64,000 nt of DNA from Trematomus loennbergii (taxonomy: Eukaryota > Chordata > Actinopteri > Perciformes > Nototheniidae). Under the pieces are notes generated by a model. That model was not told the origin of the DNA, did not search any database, and saw only the letters and a program-made list of their open reading frames with translations. This document shows, in pieces, positions 32,699-45,123 of this stretch. The stretch covers positions 109,501 to 173,500 of the forward strand of contig JAAOOA010000280.1 of NCBI GenBank assembly GCA_012861695.1. Direction: 5' to 3'. The position numbers were made by a program, and so were the translations under genes. The stretch's first letter is position 1. Every line of letters begins with the position of its first letter.

Positions 32699-35600
32699 CC
32701 TATTGTGGTGGCTGATAGCCACCTCTGCTACGCGCCGTTCGTTGGATGAGGCTGAATCTCTATTAAATAAAGAAAGGAATTGAAAACACCGGAATCAAAA
32801 GTTATAACAATTATCTGAGTTTACTCTGGTAGGAAACCAAACACATATACAAGTTTTACAGAGTACTCCGGACTTCAGGCTTGTGATGCGGTTTTACAGG
32901 TAGACAGACCAGCTTTCAGAAAACGAGAAGTATGGACTCCAGGTTTGTGATGCGGTTTACCGTCTCTAGCACCAGCTTTCAGCAAACCAGAAGCATTTTT
33001 CATACAAAAACAACAGTATTCATATTCATATTTTGGGGCGGAGATGTGTTGACTTTTCCCTTCCCCTTTTACTCCAAAGTGAATGAGAGAGTCCGTGAGG
33101 AGGAGCTGTATGAGCTGCTCACATCCCCCAGGTGTTTTTACTGGTTGGATTCACTCCTGGTCGGGTTCAATACAGCGAATCAGAGTTCTGACCAGAACGT
33201 GAGATTCTAAAGTTTCACAAGGTCAAAGTCAATCTTATCTCTGCCCCGATATCCACTCCCTTACTTTTCCATGGGAGTTTTTCACATAAACTATTCTTTC
33301 TCATACAATTAAACCTTTGTGCACAAATATAATGATGTCCATAAGGACCTTGAGAAGAACATGTGTGTGCGCTGGTGAAAAGGAGGTGTGTGTGAAACAG
33401 GATCTCTGGTCAGTGAGTTGTAAGTGAGAATATCATTTCTATATATGTGATTACTTAAAACAGTTCAAACAATACATGTTCACTAAAATACAATTCAAAA
33501 TAATACATGTTCACTTCAATACAGTGTAGAATCATATATTTTTACTTCAACGGTTCGGCTGCATTAAATATTACATATCTGCCGTAGTTCTGTATTTATA
33601 GAGCCCTGATGAGAAGACTTCCGGACAAACAGGAAGCACTGCCGCCAAAACTGAAAACGTGACGTGGATCATAAATATATCAGCAATTAAACATCTTACA
33701 TTTATTTTCACACAATACGTCTCCTTGCAGTATCAATACTAATTCGGCTGACTTTTATATTTGATCCAATTGGTAGATAGGCTGTATTTACACCATAACG
33801 GTGCACAGCTGATAGAAAGGCACATCTAGTGGTTAAAGCACGTTATTGAATTTTATTATTTTTTACAAAAATGAAACCATCAATAGCAGAAACATAATTA
33901 ACTGTCATTAGTAAACCACCCAAAAAAAAAGATCATAAATGGTTTTGTTTTATATATATTTTAAGGATAATAATAGCAATGTAACACTGTCTATGACACT
34001 TACGGGCCGTCTCCACGGCAGCGTTAAAAAATCTTGAAACGCTTCTGCCCATTCACTTTGAATGGGGTGACGTCACTTTTTTTCGCTTTCGCCGAAATGC
34101 ACTGTGGGCAGGCGAGCGGAGATTCTCAGGATTTTCAAGATCCAAAGTTGAACAATGTTCAACTTTTGAAGCTGAGGAGGAAGCGTCAGCCAATCAAATC
34201 CCGTGTACGCAAATCTGACAGTTCAAGCTCTAGCCAATCAAACGGCGTGTATGCTGGGAGAGAAATACCGCAGGTCATTTCCTCATATTCCAAAACATGG
34301 AGGAGAAATTAGCGGTAGCGAATCAATCACCCGGTGCTTTATGACCAGACCTACCGGGATATAAACCGGAGGAGCCAGGCATGGAGGGAGGTGGCAGAGA
34401 CAGTGGTAGGTTTTCGCCTGTTTTGGGGAGTTTATATCCAGTTTACTTCGGGCTTTTTTGCTTCGTATGTCGCGGGCGGGAGATTCATGTGATTGGTTGC
34501 TCGCAAAAAATCCTCAAGCTTCAGATACGCCCACCTCCAAGATTTTTTTAACGCTGCCGTGGAGACGGCCCGTTACTGATAACACTGATTTGAAAAACAT
34601 ACAGAAAAAACTAATTCACTGCCCTTAATAAAGTATTTAAATATACATTTCAGGTGTGCTGTTTTGTTTAGATCATTGACATCTGGAGCTCTTTTAATGT
34701 CCTTTTGATTATTGTTACACCAGGTCTTGTCAAAACCTTTATTCCATATTCAATATCCATTAATAAACAAAACAGCAATTCTACTTTGCCGCCACACACG
34801 GTTGCCAAGCAGTGCTTATTGTTGTTTAGGCTGGCCACTCATGTGTCGCGAGTGTTGACAGGGGGCGGGGAGCACGCTCATGAACTGTTAGCGCCGGAAC
34901 CTCGCAACGGCTGCGGAGCGCATTTGCACCGCATTTGGGCATAAGATGAGGTTTGAGTCTGCGTGATTTGCGTGTAGGGAGGGGCAGCAGCCATATCATT
35001 AGCTAGATCTGATGGATTTGGACATAAACGCGAGTGAAGTACCGGACGCGAGAGAGAGAGAGATCAGCACCTGCAGCTCTGCCCGCTGTGAGGGACCGGT
35101 GAGCGGAGCAAAACACACCTTTAGACGTCACCTAACACATTTAGCTATGGCACTGTCGTATACATTGAATTATTCAATTTGATAATATGTAATGAAGTAA
35201 AAGAAATGATTCTAAACTGTATTGAAGTAAACATGTATTGTTTGAACTGTTTTAAGTAATCACATATATAATGTCTTCTCACTTACAACTCACTGACACA
35301 GAGATCCTGTTTCACACACACAGCACAGCTCCTTTTCACCAGAGCGCACACACATGTTCTTTTCAAGGTTCAGTATGTTCTTTCTGGGCTCATTATATCT
35401 GTATACAATGTTTAATTGTCTGAGAGTAACAGTTTATGTGAAAGATGCCATGGGAAAATAAGGGAGTGAATACCGGTGCAGAGATAAGATTGACTTTGAC
35501 CTTGTACTTGTAGAACCTTTGAATCTCACGTTCTGGTCAGAACTCTGATTCGCTGTATTGAACCCGGCCAGAGGTGGATCCAACCAGTAAGGACACCTGG

Positions 35601-36029
35601 GGGAGTGAGCAGCTCACACAGCTCCTCCCCACGGACTCTCTGATTCGCTTCGGAGTAAAATGGGAAGGAAGAGTCGACACATCTCCGCCCCAAAATATGG
35701 ATATGAATATTGTTGTTTTTGTATGTAAAAATACTTCTGGTTTGTTGAAGGCTGGTCTAGAGACGTGTAAACCGCATCCCAAACCTGAAGTCTGTACTTC
35801 TCGTTTCCTGAAGGCTGGTCTGTCTACCTGTAAACAGCATCACAAGCCTGAAGTCCGGAGTACTCTGTATAACTAAGTATACGTGTTTTATTTCCTACCA
35901 GAGTAAACTCCGATAATTGTTATAACTTTTGATTCCGGTGTTTTCAATTCCTTTCTTTATTAAATAGAGATCAGCCTCATTCAACGAACGGCGCGCAGCA
36001 GAGGGGGGGCTCTCAGCCACCCTAATAGG
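32699..36029. mobile_element. Long-terminal-inverted-repeat (foldback) element, 3.3 kb
   Basis: About 850 bp at the left (32699-33550) is repeated in inverted orientation at the right (35195-36029) with moderate divergence; the ends begin CCTATT[A/G]. No clear target duplication. The interior holds a Harbinger-like MITE (34003-34572) and, at about 34786-35200, a block repeated at 58030-58434. Frames in the arms, on either strand, have no family motif. No transposase seen. Confidence 0.8.
34003..34572. mobile_element. Harbinger-like MITE, TTA target duplication
   Basis: Inverted ends CGGGCCGTCTCCACGGC / GCCGTGGAGACGGCCCG, flanked by TTA on both sides (34000-34002 and 34573-34575). Related to the elements at 48544-48860 and 48930-49342. 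Confidence 0.85.
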
Positions 36030-36463
36030 AACTTTTTTGGAGGAACTTTCAACTTTATTTTTTATATTCCCATTTATTTAAGGGATTTGTTTATTTTATT
36101 CTACAGAACTATGTGTTAAAGGTTCCAGGAAATATTGAAGGGTTCTTTTGGGACAGACTACTGACATATGTGGGGACCCACAGTTACCATTAAAAACCTA
36201 TCGCTTAAAATCAATCACTAACCAAGTTGGGAGTAACTCCTGTTTTACTTTCCAAATAGGCCCTTTTATCATTACTCAACATCTGGACGAGGGTAGATGT
36301 CTATTTAAATACTCCTCGTACTAAAGAGGGTTTTGGCATATCTGGGTCTCAATCTCCCTCAGGGGGCAGGTTTTGTATTCTGGGAAACCAAGGTACGATC
36401 GCATTGACCATTGGTAATATACGGTTTAAAGATACCAGAAGAATTTGACCTAACAGCATAATT
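36030..36463 (+). other. Possible retroviral flank upstream of env-like frame
   Basis: No open frame above 60 codons on the plus strand. The lack of tandem or inverted repeats and the following env-like frame suggest endogenous retrovirus sequence, but no pol motif could be confirmed. Confidence 0.3.
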
Positions 36464-36919
36464 ATGTACGGGCACTGGAGAATGGTAGTGGGCCTGGGCC
36501 TCCTACTTACAATTATGGTAACGATAATTTTCATTGTCTGTAAAACTAATGATGTTCTTTCTCCAACTCTCGCCCCAGAGGAAGAGATAGAAAGGACCAA
36601 AAGAGGGACTAGAGTAGCGAGCCTTATGTCTCCAAAAAGAACCTTCACTCTCCAAGAAGGTAGCGACGGAATAGTGGACATAGATTTGTGCGCAATCGCC
36701 CCATGTTCCCACTATGACAGATCATACTCAGGTTTCGCTAAATATGTCTGCCTCACCCCAACAGTATGCAATACTCACACCCGAGGATGTAAATGCGAAT
36801 CCTGGTCTTATGTACTAGTTAACTCTGGTCCGAAAGACTGGGGATATACGCCTAAATTCAAATCAGCAAGGATTGTTGCGTCACTAAAACGTAGAATGAA
36901 AGTCATTAGAACTTTATAA
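36464..36919 (+). pseudogene. Endogenous-retrovirus envelope-like fragment (tentative)
   Basis: Seen: a 151-codon frame with an N-terminal hydrophobic segment at about residues 8-26 (signal/anchor), a basic RTKRGTR stretch, then a Cys-rich region with several C-x-C and C-x3-C spacings and a WGYTP motif. The layout resembles the start of a surface subunit in fish endogenous retroviruses; this is inference from layout, not a search. The frame is cut at 36910 by the terminal repeat of the next transposon, whose bases provide the last codons and stop. No transmembrane subunit, LTR pair or pol is visible. It could instead be an unrelated secreted or membrane protein fragment. Confidence 0.38.
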
Positions 36920-39057
36920 CTAAGGAGATTTAAACTATACAGCGATTCTGCACTCGGTCAATCAGCTGCTCTTCATTTTCTTTCCTGCTATATTCAATGA
37001 GTGATACAAATATTTTTTACCATACGTTCTGAATAAAACTGATACTGTTGGACTCGGTACTAGTTGAGTGTTACCAGAAATAAAAGGAAGTACTTTACTG
37101 TGTACTTTGTGAGTAATCCTCTGTCAGAGTCCCCTCCATAGTACATAATGCATGTTTTTTGCTATCTTTGATGAATGATAAAAATAAAATGTTACCATTA
37201 GTTCTTAATGAAATTGATACGGTTTGACTTTGTATTAGTAAGCTACTACTAACAATACATTGAAGTACTTTTACTGTGTACTTTTTGAGTAATCCTCTGT
37301 CAATGTCCCCTCCTGAGTACAATAATGCATGTTTCTCTGCTATTTTGAATAAGCGTTAAAACACCTTTCTTATGAGACTGATATTGTTGGACAGAGTACT
37401 TTAAGAGGATGGTTGACATGATATCAGCAATACTTCCAGTCAGTACTCCAGCAGCAGCAGTTTTACCCCTTGGAAAGTCTTTAGAGTCTGGCCTGGATAG
37501 CTGGTCACAAATATCCTTCAGCAAAGTGACGCACCCTTGTGACTCTTGTTGGCCTCTTATGGGGCTGCTGTATTTTAAATATGATTATTTCTCTGCTCCT
37601 AGTTCATTCCTCTCAGATTCTTCCATCAGTCCCAGTCATTGCATGTCTGTCAATAGAGCTTGGAAAAATGTGTCCAATTCAACAAAATGTTTTTGTGAAG
37701 GTCAGAGCTAAATTATAGATTGTTTGATTGTGTAATTACAAGGTGAGAGAAAATAAATCCACATCCTCCTATTTAACTTATTTTATTTACTTTTCCATGT
37801 TGTACATATACTTACTTGTATTACATGTTGAACCACATGCTGGATATCTTCCCAGCCTCAAGGAAATACAATAAAATTAATGGATTCATAATTTAAAATG
37901 TTTATAAAAATGTATAAATTAATAATGTTGTGTGCAAACATTTCAAATTGAAATATAAAATGAAAAATAAGTTTACTTTTGAAATGATTTCTCTCAAAAA
38001 CCTTTCTAAATTATAGTAAATTATTAAAAAAGGTTTCGTCAATATACGTTTTTCTGCCTAAAATAGTTAAAATTGAACGTAAACTATATCAAACACCACA
38101 TCCATGGCAATTATCCCATTTTTGTTAAGTTAATAACAATATTGATATATATATATACACTGTAGCATATAATTGATGCAGTCTTTCTGAACATTTTTTA
38201 AATACTGCAAATGAAGAATATTTGTAATGTTTTACACAGATAGTTCCTTAACTTGAATTTGAAAACACGTGGCAACTTTATTAATACAGCAGTTGAAAAG
38301 ATTTGTGGAAGGATACATTCTTCATGGGCTTCAATGGCTCTCTAGATAAAGGGTGTTTTATGGTTGCTTGTATTATCCTCAGATAGTGGTTTGTTTAAAT
38401 AACTAGTGACATTTTAATAAATATTGAAAACATTTTTTTTAACGCTTATCAAAAGAAAAACATGCATTCTTGTACTCAGGAGGGGACATTGACAGAGGAT
38501 TACTGGAAAAGTACACAATAAGTACTTCATAGTACTTGTGGGGGTAGTTTCAGTAGTACTGAGTCCAACAGGATCAATCTCACGAAGAACTAATGGCAAC
38601 AAAAAAGAATTCCCTCATCAAACTTAGCAGAAGTGGCTTGATTTTGTTCTCAGCAGGGGACTTTGACAGAGTATTTCTCAAAAAATACACAGTAAAAGTA
38701 CTTCAATGTATTGTTAGTAGTAGGCTTACTAATACAAAGTCAAACCGTATCAATTTCATTAAGAACTAATGGTAACATTTTATTTTTATCATTCATCAAA
38801 GATAGCAAAAAACATGCATTATGTACTATGGAGGGGACTCTGACAGAGGATTACTCACAAAGTACACAGTAAAGTACTTCCTTTTATTTCTGGTAGCAGT
38901 CAACTAGTACCGAGTCCAACAGTATCAGTTTTATTCAGAACGTATGGTAAAAAATATTTGTATCACTCATTGAATATAGCAGGAAAGAAAATGAAGAGCA
39001 GCTGATTGACCGAGTGCAGAATCGCTGTATAGTTTAAATCTCCTTAGTTATAAAGTT
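36910..39057. mobile_element. Long-TIR transposon, 2.1 kb
   Basis: Arms of about 460-600 bp (36910-37370 and 38440-39057) are inverted copies, with ends starting AACTTTATAACTAAGG. Each arm contains 2-3 degenerate internal repeats around AGTAATCCTCTGTCA and a TGTCCCCTCC phrase. The target duplication is unclear (GTCATTAG versus GTCCATTT). The interior has no transposase; 37700-38400 is AT-rich. Confidence 0.85.
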
Positions 39058-39275
39058 GTCCATTTTAGAGAAAGGCTTATTATATTTACAGCCCTAAGAA
39101 CATTCATTTTCTGGGCTCAATATGTGTCTTGGCTGTTTTCGTTGTGATCGCTAAATTCAGATCGCTGGATCGCTAGAAACACCGCTGTCATCAGCTGGCA
39201 AGGGCTGTTCCATGCTCTGCTCAACCTCCCGCCTTCCCAATGGACTCAGTAGTGCCCCCTGCTGCCGTGGAGCAT
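39058..39275. other. Unassigned spacer
   Basis: Non-repetitive, no coding frame. It may continue the sequence interrupted at 36910, but no envelope-like frame resumes here. Confidence 0.4.
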
Positions 39276-39283
39276 GTGTGAGT

Positions 39284-40145
39284 TAGTGATGGGAATTCCG
39301 GCTCTTCTTGGTGAGCCGGATCATTTGGCTCGGCTCACCAAGAAGAGCCGGCTCTTTCGGCTCCCAAACGGCTCTTCAGTTTACCACATATTATACCTTT
39401 TATAATTCAATCAAATGTAGCCCTGTTTTGACTAATGATTTATATGTGTACACATATCACTTAAATTATTCAATACATCCTTTGTACTGAAGTATTCAAA
39501 AGTAAAAATTACATGTTTAATATCAATTATTTGCTGTGGCCAGTTTTCATTGCATTTACAGACCCTTGTATCTCTCTGATACCACCCAATGAATGCACTG
39601 ACTTGCTTGTAGAACCACGCTACACAAAGCAGATAGCAACAACACCTATAAAAACTTAAGCATAGACATTTTAAAAAAGGGGCTACTGTATCGACATTTT
39701 AAAATTATATTTAAAGAAAAGGCCCTGACAAAACAGCAGGGCTCTATTTCAGTATTAACTATAGAAAAAAAGACAGCAACAGCTGACATTAAATCTTTGC
39801 TGAGCCCAAGGATAATCATAAATAAATAACATAGTGAAAATAAATATATTGCAATGCTCAGTACAGCAGCATCCAACCGTCTCTAATCATAAAAAAACAT
39901 AATGCAAATAAATGTATTGCAATGCTCAAAACAGCAGCATCCAACAGTCTCTAATCCTTGGATATTACATGTCACTGCATGCATGCACGGAGCAGCTGTA
40001 GCGCGGAGATCATCATATCATTCTGTCTTGTATTACTTAACAAAAAATAACAAAACCAAAAAAACGGCTCGTTCGTGGGCGGGAGCCGGCTCCCGTCGTT
40101 CACTTAAAAGAGCCGGCTCGCTCGTTCGCGACCGACACATCACTA
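39284..40145. mobile_element. hAT transposon, 862 bp, non-autonomous
   Basis: Ends TAGTGATGGG.../...CACATCACTA with exact 8-bp target duplication GTGTGAGT (39276-39283 and 40146-40153). Subterminal arrays of GAGCCGGCTC/GGCTCTT hexamers are typical hAT transposase-binding repeats. No transposase frame. Confidence 0.93.
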
Positions 40146-40173
40146 GTGTGAGTGTGTATGAGCACAACCACGG

Positions 40174-40234
40174 CGGAATATTACTGCCAAAAGTCACGTG
40201 ACTCACTCACGTGACTTTTGGCAGTAATATTCCG
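40174..40234. repeat. Perfect 28-bp-arm palindrome with two CACGTG boxes
   Basis: 28-nt arms (40174-40201 and 40207-40234) are exactly complementary around a 5-nt loop. Each arm contains GTCACGTGA, an E-box/CLEAR-like core. It could extrude a cruciform. Confidence 0.95.
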
Positions 40235-41790
40235 AAAGTGAGAAGAAAAAGGTTGTACCTGTAAAAAAAAGTGTTGTAGTAAAACCTATGCTGAATTTCT
40301 CTCTGAAACATGATTTATTAGAAAAATGTTATGTGTTTATTTGATAGATACATGTTTTCTTTGCAAAACTAAATGCATTAGTTTGTAGATGGTGTTTTGT
40401 ATTTGCAAACCACATTGTGTTTGTTAGTGAATCATGAGGCATTAGTAAAACCTGTTTAGTTTGTTTGTGGAGTTATGGCAGCAAAATAGCTCCATAGGTT
40501 ACAGCAGCACAATGTAAAGAAGCAAACAGGTCAGTGTGTTAATGAGGTCACCTGAGAGCAGCTCGTTAACAGCTCTCATTAAGGCCGGAGCTCGTTAGTC
40601 CACAGAGTCCAAGCTGCAGCTCATTAACACAAACATCATTTCATCATCTGCAGGATGTTTTTACCGCCCTGACCTCTGCCCTGCAGGCTTCTCACTTTAT
40701 GTGAGTGACATCTCAGTACTTTTGTATGTACGTGTACTGTTTGAGAGCATGAGGGCCAATATGTAGTATGTTAAAATGCACTCTCAGTACTGGATGGTGC
40801 ATCATACCGGTCAAACAGTTGAGAGAAACGGCAGACACATCTCACTATCAACAGCATCTCGGCTACGACACTGAAGCTACACAACAAAGTGCGATTGCGG
40901 ATCCTCTCGTGAACCTAGCACCACACAAAGCTATACATGTGGGGTGGTTTCTATATTCAAATACTCAGTGTTTCTGCTAGCCGGTATTTGACTGTAAAAA
41001 TGGTAGAATATAAATCTCTCCGGTCATGTTGTCAGTAAAAAGAATTAGCTGTAAGCACAATTGAAAGTGTATCAAAAATACTTTTAATAGACAAGTCAGC
41101 ACCTACATACCAAGTTTATGATAAAGGGCAACTTGCAGGTTTTTTTTATACTAGATTTATGCTTAACCTTGCCTGAAAATTACAATTAAAAAGTTAATGC
41201 AGGATTTGATATGTTTTACGAGACATAAGGGCAGGAATTCAGAGGGGAAAGGAGCCGTTTTGAGCTCTGCTACTAAAAACTGCTTTTTTTTAACGTCATA
41301 CGTCTATGGGCATAGATATGTCTCATAATTATTTGTGTGAACAGAAAATAATTTGTGTGTAAATATGTGATTTGTAAATGTAAAACACCATCCACAAATG
41401 CATTTAAAAGATTTGCAAATTTGCAAATGTAAAACGGATCTGCAAATGCGCAAAATATTTTTACAAATAAAAAAAAGATCTTTGAATATCTCTTTAACAT
41501 TTACAACTTTCGATCAGGCATTTGTGAATCCATTTTGTATTTGTCAACCAAAAATGCGCTTGTGGATCTCACGTTTCTGCTTGTGGATCTCAAATCTCTG
41601 CTTGTGGATCGTCTTTTACACACACGGAGTTTTGAGACATACTTTCCGCCGGTCTCGGCTAAAATCTACTCGTGTCACTCGGTTATTTTCGGAAGCCACG
41701 TGATGGCCTGCTGATGACGACATTTCCGCATGGTTTTCAAAGTAAGAGCATGATGGTTTGTTTAAAGCGCTGTTTTTTTAATGAACAGCG

Positions 41791-42051
41791 GAACGTGCCA
41801 TGGCCATGGGGGTAGGGGTGCTGAGGGTGCTGCAGCGCCCCCTGATGGAGGACATGGGAATCTGCACGTCCACAAGATTAATGGAAATATAATACAAATA
41901 TAATACAAAAAAAACTAATTTTCGGCATTGATGTAACAACATTCATAATTAAGTAAAGATAACACCCTTTTCACCCCGGTTACATTTTCCATTTCCCCTG
42001 AGAGGCTCAGTGAGGTAAAGGACTCTGAGGGTTTAGATAGTTCACTTACTC
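41791..42051. other. Interior of the long-TIR element
   Basis: Includes a GGGGTGCTGAGGGTGCTGCA phrase at about 41816-41836, seen in related but inverted form near 405-445. No gene. Confidence 0.4.
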
Positions 42052-42054
42052 TAA

Positions 42055-42807
42055 TGGCGCGTTTCCACTACAGCCCGCAGCCCGGTTTAAGAGGGCTGTG
42101 ACGTCAGCGGCCCGTCTTGGTTGCGTTTCCACTTGGCCTAGTACCGGCCGGGGTCCTAATTCACAGTTTTTCTGGCCTCATAAAATCGTGGGGCCAGGGC
42201 CAGAGACAACGAGGCTGAGTCGGCTGAGTATGCTAAACTAGAGTGAGCGTCGCTGCAAGGGGGCAACAACTACAACAAGATGGACATATTTGACCGTGAT
42301 TTAATTGTAATACACGTTTCAAATGATGCCCGAAGTAACAACATACTGATACCGGTTAGTAAAAACCATGAATTAATGCTTTTGTCAAGTCTGCAGACAG
42401 ACGGCAGGGGAAAAACCTTTTAAAATGCGTGTTTTCTAAATGGAGATTGGCTAAGCTAACGCAGTATATGCCCCGACCGTCCACTCTCACAACAACGGCC
42501 TATACAGACATAAAAAAGCAGCGACTGTATTCACCATGACACAGGCAGTCTGTGGTTTGTACTTGTTTAACTTTTGTCGAGTTTCTGAACATATATGAGG
42601 GCTGTGAGCTTGTGTGCTAACAGCTAACGGCTGTGTTTTTTCTGGGGTCCTCTGAAGATCACGTCACGGCTCCTCCTACACTGCGTTACTATAGATACTG
42701 CCCAGTTCCTAAACTGTAATGGAAATGCGCCATAAAGTGAGCCAGTCCTAACGAGGCCCAGCCATACCGAGCGGGGCCGAGCGAGGCCGTGTAGTGGAAA
42801 CGCGGCA
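42055..42807. mobile_element. Harbinger-like element, TAA target duplication
   Basis: Ends TGGCGCGTTTCCACTAC / GTAGTGGAAACGCGGCA, flanked by TAA (42052-42054 and 42808-42810). Inside, 42290-42620 matches 28768-29115 of the first hAT, so one family has captured or been hit by the other. Confidence 0.82.
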
Positions 42808-42810
42808 TAA

Positions 42811-43797
42811 GTTATCTCAGTGGGTCTCAAACGGTTTGATCACAATTTATGTAAACACATATTTCCAAGGCACAACTTTATAATTATTAGGATAAATAAC
42901 AACAGGTTTGAAATCATTTCAATGTATACTATGGACAGTAAACCAAAAATATCCTTTAAAACTGGAGAGATTAAAAAATATGCATAAATAAATAACTGTT
43001 AACTAGGTAAAATAAGATATAAATGAACAACAAAAATAAAGTATGTTACATTATTTGTTATTGGCTATGGGTTATTGGTTATGTTCACATACTTATTGAT
43101 TATTAAAATGTAAACCCGATCTTCTTCATATGGGTGTTTTAGAGTTGTCCCCCCGAGATCCAGTCTCTGTAATTATGCTCAAAGTGCTCCAGATTGAAGC
43201 ATTTTACTTTAAAATGTTAAAATAATCTTCCCGGGGGGCATACCCCCGGACCCCCCTAGAGGATGTGACGTGTTAAAACATGTTAATACAATACTAAATA
43301 CATTTGAAGCTTTTTATATAAGCTGTCCAACATGTCAATAATGCAGCTTTCACACCAGCACTTTTCCCATTCTAGCTCCTCTAGAGCTTTTCTGGTTCAG
43401 CTCCGGTTTCCCTTTTCTGCTCCCGCTCTGTTCACACCGCCCAGAGCCCGACTGGTGCTGCTGCGTCATGACGTCACCGTTTACATCGCTGATTTGCTCC
43501 CAACGGCGCTCACAACAACAACAACAACAACAGGGGACTGCGTCGGGTCGATGATCGTGTTGCTTTTAATCATACGAAGCCAGATTAAATTAAATAACGA
43601 CTTCTCCAACCTTATACTTTTCTCCAGAGTGCCGTGGTTCATTGTTTATTATGTGTTTCAGCGGCATTTAGCGACCGCGTGCTGGCTGCTCTTCCATGGG
43701 AGTTTATTCTCCCGTTAGCTCGGGTTAGCTCACACGGCTCTAAAGTATTCACTGTCTGACTGTCACACAAGCAGCTGATACATATCCCCAGTTCCCC
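42811..43797. other. Transposon-derived spacer
   Basis: No convincing gene. A poly-purine/pyrimidine patch CCGGGGGGCATACCCCC at 43232-43248 is a small hairpin. (ACA)n run at about 43515-43530. Confidence 0.45.
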
Positions 43798-43801
43798 TTA
43801 A

Positions 43802-44266
43802 GTGGACCTATCATGGTATATTTAAATGATATATTGTAGGGCCATACAAAATGTTTTCAAAATACCAAACAGATCATGCATTTTAGCCATGCCTCATTTC
43901 GCTCAATTTGCACTTTTTTTAGCTCTGCCCTGCAAGGGCAGATTCTGTGAGAACAGCACCATCTACAGGCCTGGCATATGTACTACAGCGTCTCCAGCGC
44001 TTTCGAACGGCAATGGCCGTGACTGTCTCCTCCTGATTGGTGGAGTTGGCCCAATAGCCGTAGCGCCACCGTCCTGACGTCAGGACAGTGTTCAAATCTG
44101 GATCAGTTTTTATCAGATCCGTTGCAGCCCCTTTTTTAGAGATTTGGGTATGGAGGAAAATAGAGAGGTTGTGTTTTCTGATACTTGGTGAGTTCCCTGG
44201 AACACCGGGGACACATATTCATGTATAAAAGACGTACAAAAGTGCATTTTGCATGATAGGTCCCCT
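43802..44266. mobile_element. TTAA-flanked MITE (Kolobok-like)
   Basis: TTAA at 43798-43801 and 44267-44270 brackets ends GTGGACCTATCATG / GCATGATAGGTCCCC. 465 bp, no transposase. Confidence 0.8.
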
Positions 44267-44270
44267 TTAA

Positions 44271-44649
44271 GTTGCAGCCCATGTATTGATTCCATCCGAT
44301 AGCTGCTATAATACAAAACAAAACGTCTGCCTGCTCTCCACAATGATCAATAACAGCGAACGGATGGTCAAAGTAAGGTACAAATAAACAGAATCACACA
44401 AAGCCTGGTTAGTGTTGCCTTCTAGTCACTTTGCTCAGCGCTACTGCTTGTAGGCAGGCATGACGAGACTCTTCAGTCGACCCATGTTCAGGGGAGGTGG
44501 GTTTAGTTTCCTGCACGCCTCGACGGGGGGGGGGGGATGCCAGCTAAAATCTTGCCTAGGGCAGCAAATTGGTCAGAACCGGCCCTGGTGTCATCCCCAC
44601 AGCACCCCCCATTTGAAACATGTTCCCACGGCTATGAGATGCATTCTTT
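44271..44649. other. Spacer with one hAT-type terminus
   Basis: CAGAACCGGCCCTG at 44574-44587 resembles a lone hAT terminal repeat (reverse complement CAGGGCCGGTTCTG). The facing end was not found. A poly-G run lies at about 44525-44536. Confidence 0.4.
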
Positions 44650-44654
44650 ATCAC

Positions 44655-45122
44655 TGTTACGCCCAGATCTAGGGAAACTAGGCGCAGCATAAAATTGCCC
44701 TCTCCCAACTCTTCCCACTCCCAAGAACATGGACACCGAGACAGAGAATGCCGTTTGGTCATTTTAATTACCAACGTTTTTAACAAAGAAACGCAACAAC
44801 CCACAAAACAAACAAATCTCTGAACACATAAATATTGCCTAACAAATAAGAAAATAAACGTACAGGCTTCTTACCTACTCTGACGTATAAACAGGAGAAA
44901 ACGAGAATCAACCAAAAGAAAAGGGTTTCACACTTTTGCATAAATTAAAGCGTGTCCAACAAGGACAGGTTAAAGTAGTTTCTTTTCTGAGGTTTTCAAG
45001 ACAAGCAAGAGGACCAGTATACGGTATAAGTAGGACCACAGCACAACAGGACAGATACAGGAGGAGGGAAAAATATCTACACACAAATGACATAACGACC
45101 CAGGGTCGTAACAATCGTAACA
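44655..45122. mobile_element. Solo LTR, 468 bp, with 5-bp target duplication
   Basis: Starts TGTTACG, ends CGTAACA, and is flanked by ATCAC on both sides (44650-44654 and 45123-45127). TG...CA ends and a 5-bp duplication fit an LTR retrotransposon. No second LTR or internal coding region. Orientation is uncertain. Confidence 0.75.
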
Positions 45123-45123
45123 A

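Noticed and set aside
32932..33210. 92-codon frame in the foldback arm
   Set aside because: A similar frame appears in the inverted arm (35537-35782), but the sequence differs by indels and has no family motif; treated as terminal-repeat DNA.
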